Assembly (NCBI RefSeq): GCF_946222985.1
Contig: NZ_CAMIFY010000001.1
Span: 1-64,000 of the forward strand
Reading direction: 5' to 3'
Length of the DNA: 64,000 nucleotides
DNA from: an uncultured Corynebacterium sp.
GTDB taxonomy: Bacteria; Actinomycetota; Actinomycetes; Mycobacteriales; Mycobacteriaceae
Positions 1-8,891 of this stretch are shown here, one piece after another; within the stretch, counting starts at the first letter, position 1, and every line of letters begins with the position of its first letter. Below the pieces are notes generated by a model. The model ran no database searches. It worked only from the letters and a program-made list of their open reading frames with translations, and was not told the DNA's origin. Made by a program: the position numbers and the translations under genes.

Positions 1-416
1 AGCTCGCGCAGCGCCAGCCGCTCGACGGTGACGGTGTCGCGCACCGACACCGCGGGGAAGCGCGAACCCCAGGCGCCGCCGTCGGGGTGCTCCGACGACG
101 GGCCGGTGGTGCCGCGGCAGCCGCCGATGACGTTGGTGCAGATGATGCAGTACCGGTCGGTGTCGAGCGCGCGGCCCGAGCCGATCATCCCGTTCCACCA
201 ACCGGCGGTGGGATGGGCGTCGTCGCAGGGGCCCGACGCGTGGGCGTCGCCGGTCAGCGCGTGCTGGAGAAGGATGACGTTCGATGCGTCGTCGTTGAGA
301 CGGCCCCATCGTTCGAAGGCGACGGTGACGTCCCGGATGGTGGCACCGGCCTCGGTGTCGACGTCTCCGATGCGGACGTGCCCGGGCTGGCCTTCGGGCG
401 GCAGGTTCGTGTTCAT
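1..416 (-). CDS. metX: Homoserine O-acetyltransferase, N-terminal part (3' end outside window)
   Basis: Transfers an acetyl group from acetyl-CoA to L-homoserine, giving the substrate of MetY for direct sulfhydrylation. I translated the minus strand from the ATG at 416. About 138 residues are present and include the alpha/beta-hydrolase signatures VILLQHALTGDAHA and GWWNGMIGSGRALDTDRYC, followed by NVIGGCRGTTGPSS, all characteristic of MetX. The catalytic triad lies further downstream, beyond the left edge. The start lies only 11 nt behind the stop of the TetR gene on the same strand, so the two are probably co-transcribed. In relatives I know, metX and metY are neighbours; here they are about 7 kb apart, separated by lhr-nei2. 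Confidence 0.93.
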   Translation of the reverse strand, partial: MNTNLPPEGQPGHVRIGDVDTEAGATIRDVTVAFERWGRLNDDASNVILLQHALTGDAHASGPCDDAHPTAGWWNGMIGSGRALDTDRYCIICTNVIGGCRGTTGPSSEHPDGGAWGSRFPAVSVRDTVTVERLALRE

Positions 417-427
417 CACGGACAAGA

Positions 428-1069
428 CTACTTGGTCTGCCCGGCGTCGGAGGACACCCGGGGGCCGTCGGCGGCCAACCGCGCCAGCTGCCGGTCGATG
501 AGGCCGCGCCCCCGCTCGGCCGTCATGCGCTCCGGTTCGGTCAGCCGGGCCACGGCGATGCCGTCGAGCATCGCCAGCAGCAGCGCCGCCTCTTCGCGGT
601 CGCCCAGGGCGGCGGCGAGATGGTCCTCGGTAGTTTGCCAAGCGTCGCGGAACGCCGGGGCGGCGGGACCGCCCGTGGCGGCGATGCCGGCGAACGCCAA
701 CCACGTCGCGCTCGCGTTGCGCGTCGACTCCGAATCATCGGCGCACGCCGCCAGCTGATGGCAGGCCACCCGGAATGCGGTCGCGGGATCGTCGATCCCG
801 GCGACGGCGTCTTGGAGCGCGGCCCGGAAGCGCTCCGCCGATCGGTCGTAGGCGGCGGCGATGAGCTCGTCTCGGGTCGCGAAGTGATGCTGCACCGCAC
901 CTGCGGACAGTCCGGCCTCGGCGGCGACCTTGCGCACCGTCGCGTGCTCGGGTCCACGGGTGGCCAGCAGGGAGGTGACGGCGTCGAGGATCTGGTCTCG
1001 CGTCGTCGTGGAGTCCCTGGTCGGGGGCTTGTCGGGCGCGGAGTCGTCCCGTGCGGCGTCCCTGGTCAT
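428..1069 (-). CDS. TetR/AcrR-family transcriptional regulator
   Basis: Predicted 213-residue repressor. The helix-turn-helix lies at about residues 22-66 (RDQILDAVTSLLATRG, then TVRKVAAEAGLSAGAVQHHF). The C-terminal ligand domain resembles the BetI/TetR_C_6 type. I chose the ATG at 1069 because longer readings run through the divergent promoter. The gene is divergent from a DUF1707 membrane-protein gene, and two ATAC-N4-GTAT inverted repeats in the shared region are its likely operators, so it probably represses that gene and possibly itself with metX downstream. It does not resemble McbR, the methionine repressor of C. glutamicum, which has a different N-terminus. The ligand is unknown. Confidence 0.9.
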   Translation of the reverse strand: MTRDAARDDSAPDKPPTRDSTTTRDQILDAVTSLLATRGPEHATVRKVAAEAGLSAGAVQHHFATRDELIAAAYDRSAERFRAALQDAVAGIDDPATAFRVACHQLAACADDSESTRNASATWLAFAGIAATGGPAAPAFRDAWQTTEDHLAAALGDREEAALLLAMLDGIAVARLTEPERMTAERGRGLIDRQLARLAADGPRVSSDAGQTK

Positions 1070-1099
1070 GGCTTCCACGGTAGGCCGCGGGCGCGAAAA

Positions 1100-1113
1100 A
1101 ATACAATCGTATT
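1100..1113. promoter_or_regulatory. Operator 1 (ATAC-N4-GTAT) between TetR and DUF1707 genes
   Basis: The sequence aatacaatcgtatt has inverted arms AATAC/GTATT around a 4-nt centre. It overlaps the -35 hexamer of the rightward promoter, where a bound repressor would block RNA polymerase. The same motif recurs 51 bp downstream. Assignment to the adjacent TetR protein is inference from position. Confidence 0.7.
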
Positions 1114-1140
1114 GACGGATGTGCGGGGCGCTTGCATAAT
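1112..1140 (+). promoter_or_regulatory. Promoter of the DUF1707 gene
   Basis: The -35 box TTGACG (1112-1117) and -10 box CATAAT (1135-1140) are separated by exactly 17 nt. The predicted transcript would carry a short leader with GGAGAA (1165-1170) placed correctly before the ATG at 1176. Confidence 0.75.
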
Positions 1141-1150
1141 GGAGCAAAAC

Positions 1151-1165
1151 CATACGACCGTATTG
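1151..1165. promoter_or_regulatory. Operator 2 (ATAC-N4-GTAT)
   Basis: The sequence catacgaccgtattg shares the ATAC/GTAT arms and the CGTATTG right flank with operator 1. It sits just downstream of the -10 box and touches the ribosome-binding site, so occupancy would block initiation or early elongation. Confidence 0.7.
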
Positions 1166-1175
1166 GAGAAGCGCC

Positions 1176-1691
1176 ATGAATGAACTGCACCGCACCGACG
1201 TCGAATCCGCGTCCGTGCCAATGAGGCTTTCCGACGCCGATCGATCGGCCGCATTGGAGGCCTTGAGCGGACACCTGTCCGACGGCCGCATCGACGTCGA
1301 AGAGTTCGATTCCCGCTCCGCGATCGTCGCCGGGGCGATCCACGAATCCGACGTGGCCCCGGCCTTCGAGGGGCTGGGCGGACTCCCCGCCAAGCCCGTC
1401 GAGGAGCCGGCGCCGGATCCCGAGTTGGAGCGCATCCGCACCCGCGGACGCCTCGCCGAGAACATCGACTGGATCGGCGTGGTGCTGGCCATCGGCCTCG
1501 GTGCACTGTTCCTGGTCACCGATTGGGCCCCGCCCGGTTTCGCGTTGCTGGCCATCGCCGTATGTTCCATCGGCGGCCGCATCGTCCTGGACTTCGACGA
1601 GGACACCGAATACGAGGCGCTGAAGAAGGAAGAACGTCGCCGTCGCATCGAGCGCATCAAGGGCACCGGCGATCCGGGAGCCGGTGTTTAA
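1176..1691 (+). CDS. DUF1707 (SHOCT-like) membrane protein
   Basis: 171 residues. Residues about 15-55 form a DUF1707 domain (RLSDADRSAALEALSGHLSD, then GRIDVEEFDSR), a short helical domain common in actinobacterial membrane proteins of unknown biochemical role. Two hydrophobic helices follow at about residues 97-135, and the tail is charged (EEERRRRIERIK type). The start is fixed by GGAGAA six nt upstream. The gene is controlled by a two-operator promoter divergent from a TetR gene, suggesting induction by a small molecule or stress. lhr begins 8 nt after its stop and may be read through from this promoter. Confidence 0.85.
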   Translation: MNELHRTDVESASVPMRLSDADRSAALEALSGHLSDGRIDVEEFDSRSAIVAGAIHESDVAPAFEGLGGLPAKPVEEPAPDPELERIRTRGRLAENIDWIGVVLAIGLGALFLVTDWAPPGFALLAIAVCSIGGRIVLDFDEDTEYEALKKEERRRRIERIKGTGDPGAGV

Positions 1692-1699
1692 TCGGGTTC

Positions 1700-4600
1700 A
1701 TGCCCGCATCGCCCAACCAAGATCCCCTGCACCGGTTCTCCCCGTCGGTCGCAACCTGGTTTCGCGACGTTTTCGCCGAACCGACGCCGGTGCAGGTGGG
1801 GGCGTGGCGGGCGATTTCCGAGGGTGACAACGCTCTCGTGGTGGCCCCGACCGGCTCCGGCAAAACCTTGGCCGCGTTTCTCTGGGCCATCAACTCCCTC
1901 GTGGCCGGCGAGATGCCCCACGGAAAGTCCGGCAGTGGAAATTCGGACGGCGGAAAGCAGGACCGCGGCGTGCGGATCCTCTACATCTCGCCGCTCAAGG
2001 CCCTCGGCGTCGACGTGGAGAACAACCTGCGGGCGCCGTTGAACGGCATCAACCGAGTCGCGGAGCGCTTGGGGCAGAAGCCCGCGAAGATCTCCGTCGG
2101 CGTTCGATCGGGCGACACGATCCCCTCCGAGCGGGCCCGGCAGGTCCGCAATCCGCCGGAGATCCTGATCACGACGCCGGAATCGCTGTACTTGCTGCTG
2201 ACGTCGAAGGCGCGCGAGATCCTCGGCACCGTCGACACCGTCATCGTCGACGAAATCCATGCGATGGCCGGAACGAAGCGGGGTGTGCACCTCGCGCTGA
2301 GCCTGGAGCGGTTGGAGCGCCTGACGGGCCGGGGCGTCCAACGCATCGGGCTGTCCGCGACCGTTCGCCCGCTGTCCTCCGTCGCGCACTTCCTCGGCGG
2401 CGACCGGCCGGTCGAGATCGTCGACCCGCCGTCGCGCAAGGAGTGGGAGCTGCGGGTGCGCGTGCCCGTCGAGGACATGAGCGACCTGCAGGATCACCCG
2501 GGCACCTCCCGCGACGCGATCTTCGACGGTGGCGTCGAAGGCATAGACGGCGGCATCGACGGTGGCATCGACGGCGACGGATCGTGGGAACCGGAGGGTG
2601 CCGCGGGGACCACGGAATCGGCGCTGCCGTCGCAGAGCTCGATCTGGCCGTTCATCGAAGAGCAGGTGTTCGACGAGATCATGGGCCACCGGTCGACGTT
2701 GGTGTTCGTCAATTCCCGCCGCACCGCCGAACGCCTGACCAGTAGGCTCAACGAACTTCACGCTCTGCGGCACGACCCCGATTCGCTGTCCCCGGAACTC
2801 CGCCGTTCGCCCGCGCAGCTGATGAAGGCCACGGACACGGCGGGCACCGCCCCCGCCGTCATCGCGCGGGCGCACCACGGATCGGTGTCCAAGGACGAGC
2901 GCGCCTCCATCGAATCGATGCTCAAGGAGGGCTCTCTGCGTGCGGTGGTGTCGACGAGCTCGCTGGAGCTGGGCATCGACATGGGCGCGGTGGAGAAGGT
3001 CATCCAGGTCGAGTCGCCGCCGTCGGTCGCCTCCGGCCTCCAGCGCGTGGGCCGCGCCGGCCACGTCGTGGGGGCCGTGTCGAAGGGGTCGTTCTACCCG
3101 AAGCACCGTGCGGATCTGGTCTTGACCGCGGTCGTCGTCGAACGCATGAAGAAGGGGCTCATCGAGGAGCTGCATGTTCCGGCCAACGCTCTCGACGTGC
3201 TGGCCCAGCACACCGTGGCGGCGGTGTCGATGGAGGACCTCGACGCGGATGACTGGTACGCCACCGTCACGTCGGCGTATCCGTACCGGGAGTTGTCCCG
3301 TGAGCTTTTCGACGCCGTCATCGACCTCGTCTCCGGGGTCTACCCGTCGACGGATTTCGCGGAGCTCAAGCCGCGCGTGGTCTACGACCGCATCACGGGG
3401 GTCCTCTCGGCCAGGCCCGGTGCGCAGCGCACGGCGGTGATCAACGGCGGCACGATCCCGGATCGGGGCATGTTCGGCGTGTTCCTCGCCGGTGGCGATG
3501 ACGCGGTGCCGCGTCGCGTCGGCGAGCTCGACGAGGAAATGGTCTACGAATCCCGGGTCGGCGACGTTTTCACGCTGGGAGCCTCCAGCTGGCGGATCGC
3601 GGAGATCGACCGCGACCGCGTGCTGGTCACGCCCGCTCCCGGGCACACCGGGCGGTTGCCGTTCTGGACCGGCGACCAGGCCGGTCGTCCCGCGGAGCTC
3701 GGCCGGGCGCTCGGTGCTTTTCGACGGCTCGTCGCGGCCGACGACACCGCCCTCGACGGGGAAGACCTGGACCCGCGGGCCCGGGACAACCTCACGGCGT
3801 ATCTCGACGAACAGGCCGCGGCCACCGGCGTGATCCCGGACGAGAAGACCCTGGTGCTGGAGCGTTTCCGCGATGAACTCGGTGACTGGCGGGCGGTGTT
3901 GCACAGTCCCTACGGCAGGGGCGTCAACGCGGCGTGGGCGTTGGCCGTCGGTGCGAAGTTCTCCGAGGCCACGGGGATGGACGCGCAACCGGTCGCGTCG
4001 GACGACGGCATCGTGCTGCGGATTCCGGACTCGGACGCGGAACCGTCGTCGGAGCTGTTCCTCATCGACCCCGGGGAGATCGAGGAGATCGTCGCCGAGC
4101 AGGTCGGCAACTCGGCGCTGTTCGCCTCCCGGTTCCGGGAATGCGCGGCCCGCGCCCTGCTGCTGCCCAGCCGGAATCCCGGCAAGCGGGCCCCGTTGTG
4201 GCAGCAGCGGCAGCGCTCGGCCCAGCTGCTCGACGTCGCCCGGCAGTACCCGAAGTTTCCCATCGTGCTGGAGACGGTCAGGGAATGTCTGCGGGACGTC
4301 TACGACCTTCCCGCGCTGGTGGAGCTGTGCGGCAACCTGCGCCAGCGCACCGTCCGCGTCGTCGAGGTCACCACGCAGGAGGCCAGCCCCTTCGCCTCGT
4401 CGATCCTGTTCACCTACACGGGCGCCTTCATGTACGAGGGCGACAGCCCGTTGGCCGAGAAGCGGGCGGCGGCGTTGGCGCTGGATCCCTCGTTGCTGAC
4501 CCAGCTGCTCGGACGCGTGGAACTGCGCGACCTGCTCGATCCCGACATCATCGCCGACGTGGACCTCGATCTGCGCAGACGGTCGCCGCGTCGCAAAGCA

Positions 4601-6586
4601 ACGACCGCCGAGCAGCTCATCGACACCCTCCGCGTGATCGGCCCGGTGCCCGTGGACGAAGTGGGCCTGATCTCCGAGGTCACGGTGGACGAAGCCGAGC
4701 GGGAACTCGGCCACCGCGTGATGCGGGTCCGCATCGCCGGCGTCGAGCACCTCGCCCAATCCCTCGACGCCTCCCTGCTGCGCGACGGCCTCGGCGTGCC
4801 GGTCCCGCCCGGCGTCTCCGTGCCGGCCGGCCTCGTCCCCGACGCGCTCCACCAGCTCGTCGCCCGATGGGCCAGGACCCGCGGACCGTTCACCCACGGC
4901 GACGTGGGCGAGGCCTTCGGGCTGGCCGCGAGCGTGGTGCATTCGATCGTCGACGAGCTCGTCGCGGAAAAGACCCTGGTGCAAGGGCATTACCGCAAGG
5001 GAATCGACGAGCCCGAATTCCTGGCGCCCGAAGTGCTGCGCATCATCCGCACCCGGTCGCTCGCCGCGGCCCGCGCCCAGACCGAGCCGGTCAGCCCGTC
5101 GGCCTACGGGCGTTTTCTGCCGGAGTGGCAACAGGTCGCACCCGTCCTGCCGGCCGGGCGGACTCCCGAGCTGCGCGGCCCCGACGGCGTCTTCGCCGTC
5201 GTCGAACAACTCGCCGGGGTTCGATTGCCGGCCTCGGCATGGGAGACCCTGGTGCTTCCGCAGCGCGTCCGCGACTATCAGCCGCGTGACCTGGACGAAC
5301 TGACCGCCAACGGCGAGGTTCTCGTCGTCGGGGCGGGCAGCGCCGGCACCGCCGATCCGTGGGTGATGCTGCTCCCGGCCGATTACGCGGCGCAACTGGT
5401 CGACGTTCCCGACTCCGTCGACGGGGCCTCCCTCGGCGACCTCCCGCAGCGGATTCTCGGTGTGCTCGCCGACGGTGGCGGCGGCGGATTCCTCTTCGAC
5501 CTCATCGCCCAGCACGTGCGTTCCCGACTCCCCGGTGATGACGAGGCCGGTGGAGGAGCAGCCGGTGGAGAATCGGTCGCTGGAGAATCGGTCGCTGGAG
5601 AACCGGTCGGGGCGGGCCCCACGGACACCGAACTCCGCGAAGCCCTGTGGACCTTGTTCGAGCTGGGGCTCGTCAGCCCCGACGGGTTCGCACCGCTGCG
5701 CGCCCGCCTGAGCAGGGGAGCCGGCGGGCGCACCGCGCATCGGGCACGACGAACCCCCGCGCGCGGGCGACTGCGGATGGGGCGCACCAGCTTCGCGCAG
5801 GCCCAACGTGCCCTGGCTCCGGTGGACATGGTGGGCCGATGGTCGACGACCGTCGCGGCCGACGCCTCGGCCACCGCACGCGGGGTCGCGCACGGGGAAG
5901 CGTGGCTCGACCGGTACGGCGTGGTCACCCGGGGCAGCGTCGTCGCCGAGGGGACGGTCGGGGGCTTCGCCCTGGCGTACGGGGTCCTGTCCCGCTTCGA
6001 GGAAGCCGGCAAGTCCATGCGCGGATTGGTCATCGACGGGCTCGGGGCAGCGCAGTTCTCCACCCCGGCGGTGATCGACCGGCTCCGCGGTCTCGCCGAC
6101 TCGCCCGACGTCGAAGGCTGGCCGTCGGGGACCGGCGATCCCGAGGTCCATGTGTTGGCCGCCGCGGATCCCGCCAACCCGTACGGCGCCGCGTTGCCCT
6201 GGCCGGAACGCGGACCGACCCGGTCGGCGGGGTGCCTCGTGGTGCTCGTCGACGGCCTGCTCGCCGCCCACCTGACTCGCGGCGGGCGCTCGCTGACGCT
6301 CTTCGACCCGCCCCCGGGGATCGAAGCCGTGGAGATGGCGTCGCTGGTCGTCGGAGCCCTGGAGCAGACGGTCGCCCGCGGCATGGTCACGCGCATCGTG
6401 ATCGAGAAGGTCGGGGGAGAGCGCGTCATCGGTTCCGAGTGGGCGAGCCTGCTCAAGGCCGCCGGTGCGCGCATCACACCCAAGGGCGTGCGCATCGCCG
6501 GCAGTGGTGCCGGAACGACGGGCGGCGTCGTCGGCGGTGCCGGTGCGGGTGCCGGCGCGGACCCGCGATGGGGCGGCCATGCCTGA
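1700..6586 (+). CDS. lhr: Large Lhr-type ATP-dependent DNA helicase
   Basis: Superfamily 2 helicase of 1628 residues, the full size of actinobacterial Lhr, a 3'-5' helicase linked to DNA repair. Visible motifs are the Walker A APTGSGKT (about 49-56), the DEIH box (184-187) with VIVDEIHAMAG, motif III LSATV, and the motif VI region QRVGRAGH. A winged-helix/Lhr core and the large C-terminal domain follow. I chose the ATG at 1700 because frames further upstream overlap the DUF1707 gene. Two low-complexity insertions are odd: Gly-Asp repeats near residue 275-300, and ESVAGESVAGEPVG near 1290. Its end overlaps nei2 by 8 nt, so helicase and glycosylase are translationally coupled. Confidence 0.95.
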   Translation: MPASPNQDPLHRFSPSVATWFRDVFAEPTPVQVGAWRAISEGDNALVVAPTGSGKTLAAFLWAINSLVAGEMPHGKSGSGNSDGGKQDRGVRILYISPLKALGVDVENNLRAPLNGINRVAERLGQKPAKISVGVRSGDTIPSERARQVRNPPEILITTPESLYLLLTSKAREILGTVDTVIVDEIHAMAGTKRGVHLALSLERLERLTGRGVQRIGLSATVRPLSSVAHFLGGDRPVEIVDPPSRKEWELRVRVPVEDMSDLQDHPGTSRDAIFDGGVEGIDGGIDGGIDGDGSWEPEGAAGTTESALPSQSSIWPFIEEQVFDEIMGHRSTLVFVNSRRTAERLTSRLNELHALRHDPDSLSPELRRSPAQLMKATDTAGTAPAVIARAHHGSVSKDERASIESMLKEGSLRAVVSTSSLELGIDMGAVEKVIQVESPPSVASGLQRVGRAGHVVGAVSKGSFYPKHRADLVLTAVVVERMKKGLIEELHVPANALDVLAQHTVAAVSMEDLDADDWYATVTSAYPYRELSRELFDAVIDLVSGVYPSTDFAELKPRVVYDRITGVLSARPGAQRTAVINGGTIPDRGMFGVFLAGGDDAVPRRVGELDEEMVYESRVGDVFTLGASSWRIAEIDRDRVLVTPAPGHTGRLPFWTGDQAGRPAELGRALGAFRRLVAADDTALDGEDLDPRARDNLTAYLDEQAAATGVIPDEKTLVLERFRDELGDWRAVLHSPYGRGVNAAWALAVGAKFSEATGMDAQPVASDDGIVLRIPDSDAEPSSELFLIDPGEIEEIVAEQVGNSALFASRFRECAARALLLPSRNPGKRAPLWQQRQRSAQLLDVARQYPKFPIVLETVRECLRDVYDLPALVELCGNLRQRTVRVVEVTTQEASPFASSILFTYTGAFMYEGDSPLAEKRAAALALDPSLLTQLLGRVELRDLLDPDIIADVDLDLRRRSPRRKATTAEQLIDTLRVIGPVPVDEVGLISEVTVDEAERELGHRVMRVRIAGVEHLAQSLDASLLRDGLGVPVPPGVSVPAGLVPDALHQLVARWARTRGPFTHGDVGEAFGLAASVVHSIVDELVAEKTLVQGHYRKGIDEPEFLAPEVLRIIRTRSLAAARAQTEPVSPSAYGRFLPEWQQVAPVLPAGRTPELRGPDGVFAVVEQLAGVRLPASAWETLVLPQRVRDYQPRDLDELTANGEVLVVGAGSAGTADPWVMLLPADYAAQLVDVPDSVDGASLGDLPQRILGVLADGGGGGFLFDLIAQHVRSRLPGDDEAGGGAAGGESVAGESVAGEPVGAGPTDTELREALWTLFELGLVSPDGFAPLRARLSRGAGGRTAHRARRTPARGRLRMGRTSFAQAQRALAPVDMVGRWSTTVAADASATARGVAHGEAWLDRYGVVTRGSVVAEGTVGGFALAYGVLSRFEEAGKSMRGLVIDGLGAAQFSTPAVIDRLRGLADSPDVEGWPSGTGDPEVHVLAAADPANPYGAALPWPERGPTRSAGCLVVLVDGLLAAHLTRGGRSLTLFDPPPGIEAVEMASLVVGALEQTVARGMVTRIVIEKVGGERVIGSEWASLLKAAGARITPKGVRIAGSGAGTTGGVVGGAGAGAGADPRWGGHA

Positions 6587-7406
6587 GGGAGATTCCGTCT
6601 ACCGGCTGGCGCGCCGGATGCAGTTCATGGTGGGCAAGGAGGTCCTGTCGACGAGCATCCGCGTGCCCGCCTTCGCCGTGGCCTCCTTCGACGGGACGAC
6701 CGTGGAACGGGTCTGGCCCCACGGAAAGAACCTGTTCATGCGGCTCGGCGACGACGTGCTGCACACGCACCTGAAGATGGAGGGGACGTGGTCGGTGCAC
6801 CGGCGGGGGACCCGCTGGCGCAAACCCGCACACACCGCCCGAGTGGTGCTCGTCGTCGGCGGTCCCGCGGATTCCCCTCCGATCGAAGTCGTGGGGCACG
6901 ACCTGGGCCTCGTCCGGGTGTTTCCCTTCGCCGACTACGACGAGCGCGCAGCGGCCTTCGGCCCCGACGTCCTGGGGCGGAACTGGTCGTCCGGTGGGCG
7001 CGACGAGGCGCGGCGGCGTCTGCTGGCGGAACCGGGCCGGGCCGTGGGGTTGGCGCTGCTGGACCAGAAATCGCTGGCGGGCGTGGGAAACGAGTATCGC
7101 GCCGAAATCTGCTTCCTCTGCGGGATCCATCCCGCGACCCCGATCGGACGCGTGGACGTCGATCAGGTGCTCGACGTCACGCGCCGGGTGATGTGGGCCA
7201 ACCGACTGTCCCCGGTGCGCGTGATCACCGGGGACAACAGGCCCGGCCGCACCAGCTACGTGTTCGGCCGAAATCGAAGGCCGTGCCGACGGTGCGGCAC
7301 GGCCATCCGGAAGGACACGTTGGGCGGGGAGCCGGGCCGGGATCTCGAGCGGATCATCTGGTGGTGCCCCACCTGTCAGCCCTCGCCCGGCGGGGCCGCC
7401 GCCTAG
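6579..7406 (+). CDS. nei2: Endonuclease VIII-like DNA glycosylase/AP lyase (Nei2)
   Basis: 275 residues of the Fpg/Nei family, which excise oxidised bases and cleave the resulting abasic site. The start MPEGDS places the catalytic Pro2 and Glu3 correctly after Met removal and fixes the ATG at 6579, inside the end of lhr. The helix-two-turn-helix region with SLAGVGNEYRAEICF is present. The C-terminal zinc finger is CRRCG with WWCPTC. The lhr-nei2 overlap is conserved in actinobacteria and suggests a shared repair pathway. Confidence 0.94.
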   Translation: MPEGDSVYRLARRMQFMVGKEVLSTSIRVPAFAVASFDGTTVERVWPHGKNLFMRLGDDVLHTHLKMEGTWSVHRRGTRWRKPAHTARVVLVVGGPADSPPIEVVGHDLGLVRVFPFADYDERAAAFGPDVLGRNWSSGGRDEARRRLLAEPGRAVGLALLDQKSLAGVGNEYRAEICFLCGIHPATPIGRVDVDQVLDVTRRVMWANRLSPVRVITGDNRPGRTSYVFGRNRRPCRRCGTAIRKDTLGGEPGRDLERIIWWCPTCQPSPGGAAA

Positions 7407-7440
7407 TCGGCCCGGCGACTCCGGGGACTAGGCGGCCGGG

Positions 7441-8769
7441 TTACTTGCCGATCGCGGCGAAGGCGCCCTCGAGGTCGGCGATGATGTCGTCGACGTTCTC
7501 GATGCCCACGGCCAGGCGCACCGTGGCCTGCGAGATGCCCGCCCGGGCCAGGCCGTGCTCGTCGGACTGCGAGTGGGTCGTCGTCGCCGGGTGGACCACC
7601 AGCGAGCGCACGTCACCGATGTTGGCGACGTTGGAATGCAGCTTCAGGGCGTCGACGAAGGCCCAGGCCTCGTCCTTGCCGGCGTCGGCCAGGTCGAAGG
7701 ACAGCACGCCACCGGCGCCGGCCAGGCCGAGCTTCTCCTTGACCGCGTGCCACGGCGACGACGGCAGGCCGGCGTAGTTGACCTTGGCCACGCCGGCGCG
7801 GGACTCGAGGTACTCCGCGACCTTCTGCGCGTTGGCGTTGTGGCGCTCGATGCGCAGCGCCAGGGTGTCCAGACCCTGGGCGAGGACCCAGGCGTTGAAC
7901 GGCGCCGGGGCCGCGCCGGTGTCGCGCAGGATGCCGGCGCGGGCGCGCAGGGCGAAGGCGGGAGCGCCGAGATCGGCGAACTTCAGGCCGTGGTAGGCCT
8001 CGTCGGCCTCGGTGAAGTTCGGGTGGACGTCGCCGCGTCCCTCGCGGGTCTGGGTCCAATCGAACTTGCCGCCGTCGACGAGGATGCCGCCGAGGGCCGA
8101 GCCGTTGCCGGTGAGGTACTTCGTCGTCGACGACACCACGATGTCGGCGCCGAGCTCCAGCGGGCGCAGCAGGGCCGGGGTGGCGACGGTGTTGTCGACC
8201 AGCAGCGGCACGTTGTTGCGGTGGGCGACCTCGGCGACGGCCGCGACGTCGAGGACGTCGGCCTGCGGGTTGGCGATGGTCTCGGCGAAGAAGCCCACGG
8301 TGTTGTCCCGCACGGCCGCCTGCCACGACTCCGGATCGTCCGGGTCCTCCACGAAGGTCGCGTCGATGCCCAGACGGGGCAGCGTGACCTTGAACAGGGT
8401 CTCCGTGCCGCCGTAGAGGCGCGGGGAGGTGACGATGTGATCGCCGGCGCGCGCCAGGGTGAGGATGGCGGCGGTCTCGGCCGCCTGGCCCGAGGCGAAC
8501 AGCACGGCGGCCACGCCGCCCTCGAGGTTGGCCAGTCGCTGCTCGACGGCGTCGACCGTCGGGTTGGTCAGGCGCGAGTAGATCGGACCCGGATCCGACA
8601 GGTTGAAGCGGTTGGCCGCGTGCTCCGCCGAATCGAAGACGTAGGACGTCGTGTTGTAGATCGGCAGATTGCGCGAGCTCGTCTGCGCGTCGGGGGCGTG
8701 GCCCACGTGAATCGCGCGGGTCTCGATCGCCCAGTTCTCGGCACCGGAGTTGTCGTAGCGAGTGGTCAT
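7441..8769 (-). CDS. metY: O-acetylhomoserine sulfhydrylase (aminocarboxypropyltransferase)
   Basis: 442-residue PLP enzyme of the Cys/Met metabolism family; it makes homocysteine from O-acetylhomoserine and sulfide. Evidence includes NLPIYNTTSYVFDS, YSRLTNPTVDAVEQRLANLE, FASGQAAETAAILTLARAGD and the PLP-lysine motif VVSSTTKYLTGNG. Size and start (MTTRYDNSGAENWAIETRAI) match corynebacterial MetY. It is convergent with nei2. Its upstream region carries a promoter whose whole spacer is occupied by a McbR-type inverted repeat, pointing to repression by the S-adenosylhomocysteine-responsive methionine regulator. Confidence 0.96.
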   Translation of the reverse strand: MTTRYDNSGAENWAIETRAIHVGHAPDAQTSSRNLPIYNTTSYVFDSAEHAANRFNLSDPGPIYSRLTNPTVDAVEQRLANLEGGVAAVLFASGQAAETAAILTLARAGDHIVTSPRLYGGTETLFKVTLPRLGIDATFVEDPDDPESWQAAVRDNTVGFFAETIANPQADVLDVAAVAEVAHRNNVPLLVDNTVATPALLRPLELGADIVVSSTTKYLTGNGSALGGILVDGGKFDWTQTREGRGDVHPNFTEADEAYHGLKFADLGAPAFALRARAGILRDTGAAPAPFNAWVLAQGLDTLALRIERHNANAQKVAEYLESRAGVAKVNYAGLPSSPWHAVKEKLGLAGAGGVLSFDLADAGKDEAWAFVDALKLHSNVANIGDVRSLVVHPATTTHSQSDEHGLARAGISQATVRLAVGIENVDDIIADLEGAFAAIGK

Positions 8770-8891
8770 GTGCGTGTCCTTTCGTCGGGGGCCGCGGTCG
8801 AGCGGGGAGGGGCGCCGGGGAATCCCGGCGTCTCGTCTCGTCGCGTCGTGCGGCGCGCGGCCGCGCCTGACGTGCGCGGCGCACTCCCGCC

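Noticed and set aside
428..1069. TetR gene next to metX as the methionine repressor McbR
   Set aside because: Its sequence resembles BetI-like regulators rather than McbR, and its likely operators (ATAC-N4-GTAT) differ from the McbR site seen at metY.
1688..6580. A very long open frame on the strand opposite lhr
   Set aside because: It is the mirror of a strongly conserved helicase. Its product is Arg/Gly/His-rich with no family motif, as expected when GC-rich third positions remove stops from antisense frames. The same applies to the frames opposite icd, pcrA, fadD and purH.
7407..7440. Terminator between nei2 and metY
   Set aside because: Only a weak CCCGGC/GCCGGG pairing over 34 bp, with no T-run; not convincing enough to list.
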